Below are positions 4,821-7,284 of a stretch of 7,284 nt of DNA, in pieces (positions within the stretch are counted from its first letter, which is position 1; each line of letters begins with the position of its first letter). Origin of the DNA: Candidatus Omnitrophica bacterium CG07_land_8_20_14_0_80_50_8 (GTDB lineage Bacteria > Omnitrophota > Gorgyraeia > 2-02-FULL-51-18). The notes below the pieces were generated by a model, which was not told the DNA's origin, ran no database searches, and saw nothing but the letters and a program-made list of their open reading frames with translations. Where the stretch lies: positions 1 to 7,284 of the forward strand of contig PEWW01000182.1 in NCBI GenBank assembly GCA_002779345.1, given 5' to 3'. Both the position numbers and the translations under genes were made by a program.

Positions 4821-6261
4821 GCCGAGCAGTTATTCCAAAAAAATTATTATAAATCCCGTCACACGTATTGAAGGCCATGCCAGTATTACGATCGATTTGG
4901 GTCGCGACGGCAAAGTCGCGGACGCGCATTTTCATGTGAATGAATTTCGCGGTTTCGAAAAATTCTGCGAAGGGCGTCCCTTCACGGAAATGCCCAGCAT
5001 CGCCCCCAGGATCTGCGGGATCTGTCCGGTCAGCCACGCGGTCGCGAGCGTCAAAGCCTGCGAAGACATCATGCGCCTGATCCCTCCGCCGGCCGCGACG
5101 CTTCTAAGGCGCGTCATGCACCTGGGACAGATGGTTTCCTCGCACGCGCTTAGTTTTTTTCATCTTTCAAGCCCTGATTTTCTTTTAGGGTTTGATTCGG
5201 ACCCTGCCAAACGCAACATCATCGGCCTCGCGGAAAAATTTCCGGATCTCGCGAAACGCGGGATCCGTCTGAGAAAGTTCGGCCGGGAGTGCAGTGAACG
5301 CATCGCCGGAAAAAATATCCACTCAGTTGGGATCACCCCAGGTGGGATGAACCTGGGGCTGTCCGAGGAAAATAGAAAGGCGCTTTTGGCTTGGATCCCC
5401 GAATCGATCGAGACGGTCCGGATAGGGCTTGATATTTTTAAGCGTTATCGTCAGAAGCACATGGTGGAAGTGGACAGTTTCGCCAATTTTGAAACTCTGT
5501 ATCTAGGCACCGTCGGTCCGCAAGGGGAGCTGGAACTTTATGACGGTAAACTTCGTTTTATCAATGAAAAAGGCGAGATCTTGAATGACCAGATCGATCC
5601 CAGACAATATTTGGAATTTATTGCCGAACGGTCCCTTGCATTTTCTTATTTAAAAAGTCCTTATTACAAACCGTTGGGATTTCCTAAAGGCATGTATCGA
5701 GTCGGGCCGTTGGCACGACTGAATGTCGCGTCTTCGATTTCCACGCCGTTAGCTCAAAAGGAATTTACCGAATACCGGCAGATTGGCGGTAAGAAACCGC
5801 TTCACGGGACTTTTTATTATCATTACGCGCGTTTGATCGAGGCGCTCTACGCGGTGGAGGAAATGAAAAATACTCTGGAAAACCCACGGGTGACTTCTTC
5901 GGAAATTTTAGCCTGCGCTAAACGCAATCAGGCCGAGGGCATCGGTTGTTCGGAAGCGCCGCGCGGGACGCTTTTTCATCATTATGTGACGGATGAAAAC
6001 GGGATCCTGACAAAAGTTAATCTTCTGATAGCGACCGGTCAAAATAACGCCGGGATGAACCGCTCTATCCTTGAAGTTGCCAAAAAACAGGTGGATGGTC
6101 CCAACGTCAAAGAAGGAGCGTTGAATCGGGTCGAAGCCGCTATTCGTTGCTATGATCCCTGTCTGTCTTGTTCGACGCACGCGATCGGGGCCATGCCGCT
6201 TGTCATTGAGATCCGGGACGCGGATCAAAGGACTGTCCGTGTGATTCAAAGGGCCAAGTGA
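4813..6261 (+). CDS. hoxH: NAD-reducing [NiFe]-hydrogenase large subunit HoxH
   Basis: The 482-residue product is the catalytic subunit of a group 3d-type enzyme. The N-terminal signature NPVTRIEGHA (14-23) is followed by RICGICPVSHA (67-77) with Ni-Fe ligands C68 and C71. The C-terminal signature DPCLSCSTHA (448-457) carries ligands C450 and C453 and the conserved H456. All four ligand cysteines are present, so the enzyme should be active. A 26-residue tail follows H456; in HoxH proteins such a tail is removed after His once nickel is in place, matching the protease gene next door. Length is normal. The reaction expected with HoxEFUY is reversible H2 oxidation linked to NAD+/NADH in the cytoplasm. 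Group 3b or 3c large subunits are less likely given the complete hoxEFU set. Confidence 0.96.
   Translation: MAEPSSYSKKIIINPVTRIEGHASITIDLGRDGKVADAHFHVNEFRGFEKFCEGRPFTEMPSIAPRICGICPVSHAVASVKACEDIMRLIPPPAATLLRRVMHLGQMVSSHALSFFHLSSPDFLLGFDSDPAKRNIIGLAEKFPDLAKRGIRLRKFGRECSERIAGKNIHSVGITPGGMNLGLSEENRKALLAWIPESIETVRIGLDIFKRYRQKHMVEVDSFANFETLYLGTVGPQGELELYDGKLRFINEKGEILNDQIDPRQYLEFIAERSLAFSYLKSPYYKPLGFPKGMYRVGPLARLNVASSISTPLAQKEFTEYRQIGGKKPLHGTFYYHYARLIEALYAVEEMKNTLENPRVTSSEILACAKRNQAEGIGCSEAPRGTLFHHYVTDENGILTKVNLLIATGQNNAGMNRSILEVAKKQVDGPNVKEGALNRVEAAIRCYDPCLSCSTHAIGAMPLVIEIRDADQRTVRVIQRAK
6248..6253 (+). promoter_or_regulatory. hoxW ribosome binding site
   Basis: AAAGGG inside the hoxH C-terminal codons is 7 nt from the ATG at 6261 but only 4 nt from the GTG at 6258, so it favours the ATG. 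Confidence 0.45.
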
Positions 6262-6719
6262 TGAAAACGCTTGTGATCGGGTACGGAAATACTCTGCGGT
6301 GTGATGACGGCGTAGGGATCCATGTCGCGCAGGAAATTGAAAAAGAAGGTTTTGACGGCGTCGAAGTGCGGACCTGCCAGCAGCTTCACATGGACCTCGT
6401 CAGTGAATTCGGCGATTACGACAGGATCATTTTAGCGGACGCGTCGGTGGACGGCGAAGAAGTGGAGATGCGAAAGATACGTCCTACCTCACAAAATTTT
6501 ATGGCTTCCTCGCATCACCTGGGGCCGGAGCTCCTTTTACGTTTGTCCGAGATCACGCATTTTGGGGAGCCTGAGCTTTACCTTTGCATGGTTCGCGGCA
6601 GATGTTTTGATTACGGCGATCAACTTTCGGAAGAAGCGAAGGGGCGTGCTCGTTCCGCGATTGGTCAAATTAAAAATCTTATTGCCGAGGGAGGAGTGAC
6701 GGTCGATGCACGAAGCTAA
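6261..6719 (+). CDS. hoxW: HoxH maturation protease HoxW (HyaD/HybD family, M52)
   Basis: The 152-residue product is a hydrogenase C-terminal endopeptidase. It opens with IGYGNTLRCDDGVG (6-19), the family signature. Candidate nickel-sensing residues, by comparison with HybD, are D16, D60 (in ILADAS) and H85 or H86 (SSHHLGPE). Such enzymes recognise nickel in the immature large subunit and cut off its C-terminal tail; the substrate here is surely the neighbouring HoxH. A GTG at 6258 directly before the ATG would add one Met and give a GTGA overlap. The ATG at 6261 gives a TGATG overlap and better ribosome-site spacing. The 3' end overlaps hypA by 14 nt. Confidence 0.9.
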   Translation: MKTLVIGYGNTLRCDDGVGIHVAQEIEKEGFDGVEVRTCQQLHMDLVSEFGDYDRIILADASVDGEEVEMRKIRPTSQNFMASSHHLGPELLLRLSEITHFGEPELYLCMVRGRCFDYGDQLSEEAKGRARSAIGQIKNLIAEGGVTVDARS

Positions 6720-7059
6720 TTTTACAAAACAGATCGTGGAAGCCGTTGTAGGCGCGTTGAGGCAATGTCCGGACGGCAAACCCCGGACCGTGAAGGTGCA
6801 AGTTGGAGCCATGTTGCATCTGGTTCCGGAGAGCGTCCAGATGCATTATCAGCTTTTGACCCGAGGCACCGGGCTTGAAGGGATCGGCCTGGAACTCACC
6901 GAAACGCCTGTGCGGGTGCGATGCCGTCGATGCGGCCATGAAGGCGGCGTAGAGGATCATCATTTGCTCTTATGCACTGCGTGCGACTCGATGGAAGTAG
7001 AGCTGACAGCCGGCGATCAAATTTTGATCGATTCGATTGAATGTGAAGTAAAATCATAA
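6706..7059 (+). CDS. hypA: Hydrogenase nickel incorporation protein HypA
   Basis: The 117-residue product is a typical HypA. It starts MHE, where His2 is a nickel ligand in the family, and has a zinc site made of C73-x2-C76 and C90-x2-C93. Length is normal. HypA works with HypB to insert nickel into the large subunit after the Fe(CN)2CO group has been built by HypCDEF. A strong GGGAGGAG (6689-6696) lies 9 nt before the ATG within hoxW. The other hyp genes are not in the window; they may follow downstream or lie elsewhere. The HypA/HybF paralogue distinction cannot be made reliably, but HypA is the general name. Confidence 0.94.
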   Translation: MHEANFTKQIVEAVVGALRQCPDGKPRTVKVQVGAMLHLVPESVQMHYQLLTRGTGLEGIGLELTETPVRVRCRRCGHEGGVEDHHLLLCTACDSMEVELTAGDQILIDSIECEVKS

Positions 7060-7063
7060 GGAG
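7058..7063 (+). promoter_or_regulatory. Ribosome binding site of the last, partial gene
   Basis: AAGGAG starts two bases before the end of the hypA stop codon and is 8 nt from the ATG at 7072, supporting that start and continued operon translation. Confidence 0.65.
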
Positions 7064-7071
7064 TATTGGAA

Positions 7072-7284
7072 ATGGTAGATCTAGAAAAAATAGTGACGAG
7101 CCACCGTTTTTTGGGGGGACTTAATCAACAGCACTTGGATAAGATCGTCGGCTGCTCGGTCATGGCGGATTTTAACGCGGGAAAATATATTTTCAGGCAA
7201 GGAGACAAGGCCGAGAATTTTTATCTTTTGACAAAAGGCCGGGTGACGGTCGGCCTGGATTCGCCGGAAAAAGAGACTCTTCTG
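7072..7284 (+). CDS. Cyclic-nucleotide-binding-domain protein, 5' part only (HoxI-like or Crp/Fnr-type)
   Basis: Only the first 71 codons are present; the frame runs off the window. The visible part is the start of a cNMP-binding beta-roll: HRFLGGLNQQHLDKI at 11-25 forms the leading helices, followed by FNAGKYIFRQGDKAENFYLLTKGRVTV (34-60) with the usual G44, D45, F50 and G56 pattern. In Ralstonia eutropha the NAD-reducing hydrogenase operon ends with hoxW and hoxI, and HoxI is a small cNMP-domain-like subunit tied to NADPH-dependent activation; this gene occupies a similar place, after hoxW and hypA. Similar small proteins also sit in group 3b hydrogenase operons. A full Crp/Fnr regulator with a C-terminal helix-turn-helix remains possible. 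The part that would decide is beyond the end. Confidence 0.75.
   Translation, partial: MVDLEKIVTSHRFLGGLNQQHLDKIVGCSVMADFNAGKYIFRQGDKAENFYLLTKGRVTVGLDSPEKETLL

Noticed and set aside
1755..6261. Electron-bifurcating HydABC-type or complex I origin of the NuoE/F/G-like genes
   Set aside because: The large and small [NiFe] subunits with full ligand sets follow directly, HoxU is short, and HoxF lacks the extra ferredoxin tail; a group 3d Hox enzyme explains all genes.

Overview
The window is bacterial DNA, probably from a Gram-negative organism. It carries most of an operon for a bidirectional NAD-linked [NiFe]-hydrogenase of the Hox type (group 3d). Every gene reads on the + strand and the order is hoxE, hoxF, hoxU, hoxY, hoxH, hoxW, hypA, followed by the start of a cyclic-nucleotide-binding-domain gene that resembles hoxI. 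The phylum cannot be fixed from the sequence alone: GC content is moderate, both ATG and GTG starts are used, and Shine-Dalgarno sites are clear. An uncultured lineage is possible but this is only an impression.

Layout. Positions 22-747 encode an exported SYLF/Ysc84-domain protein with no evident link to hydrogen metabolism. Positions 748-1238 hold no convincing gene. That gap contains two very long imperfect hairpins in tandem (783-890 and 906-1082), an AT-rich tract, a candidate promoter, and two short perfect palindromes just before hoxE. From 1239 to the window end the genes are packed, mostly with overlapping stops and starts (hoxF/hoxU 4 nt, hoxY/hoxH 8 nt, hoxH/hoxW 1 or 4 nt, hoxW/hypA 14 nt). 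The single break is a 121-nt gap between hoxU and hoxY.

How the genes work together. HoxE, HoxF and HoxU form the diaphorase module, related to the NADH-input module of complex I. It has FMN and NAD(H) sites on HoxF and a chain of Fe-S clusters. HoxY and HoxH form the hydrogenase module: HoxH holds the Ni-Fe active site and HoxY the proximal cluster. The expected reaction is H2 + NAD+ <=> NADH + H+ in the cytoplasm. HoxW should cleave the HoxH C-terminus after nickel insertion, and HypA should help deliver nickel. The last gene may encode a HoxI-like accessory subunit, or a Crp/Fnr-type regulator if it has a DNA-binding domain beyond the window.

The most unusual feature is the hoxU-hoxY gap. 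Its ends pair as a 16-bp stem running from the first base after the hoxU stop to the first base of the hoxY GTG start, which hides the whole hoxY ribosome binding site. The interior folds into three further stems, giving a compact predicted four-way junction. The segment is also flanked by a short direct repeat, and its precise removal would restore a GTGA stop/start overlap like the other junctions. It is therefore either a built-in translational control RNA or a small inserted palindromic element that now carries the hoxY ribosome binding site.
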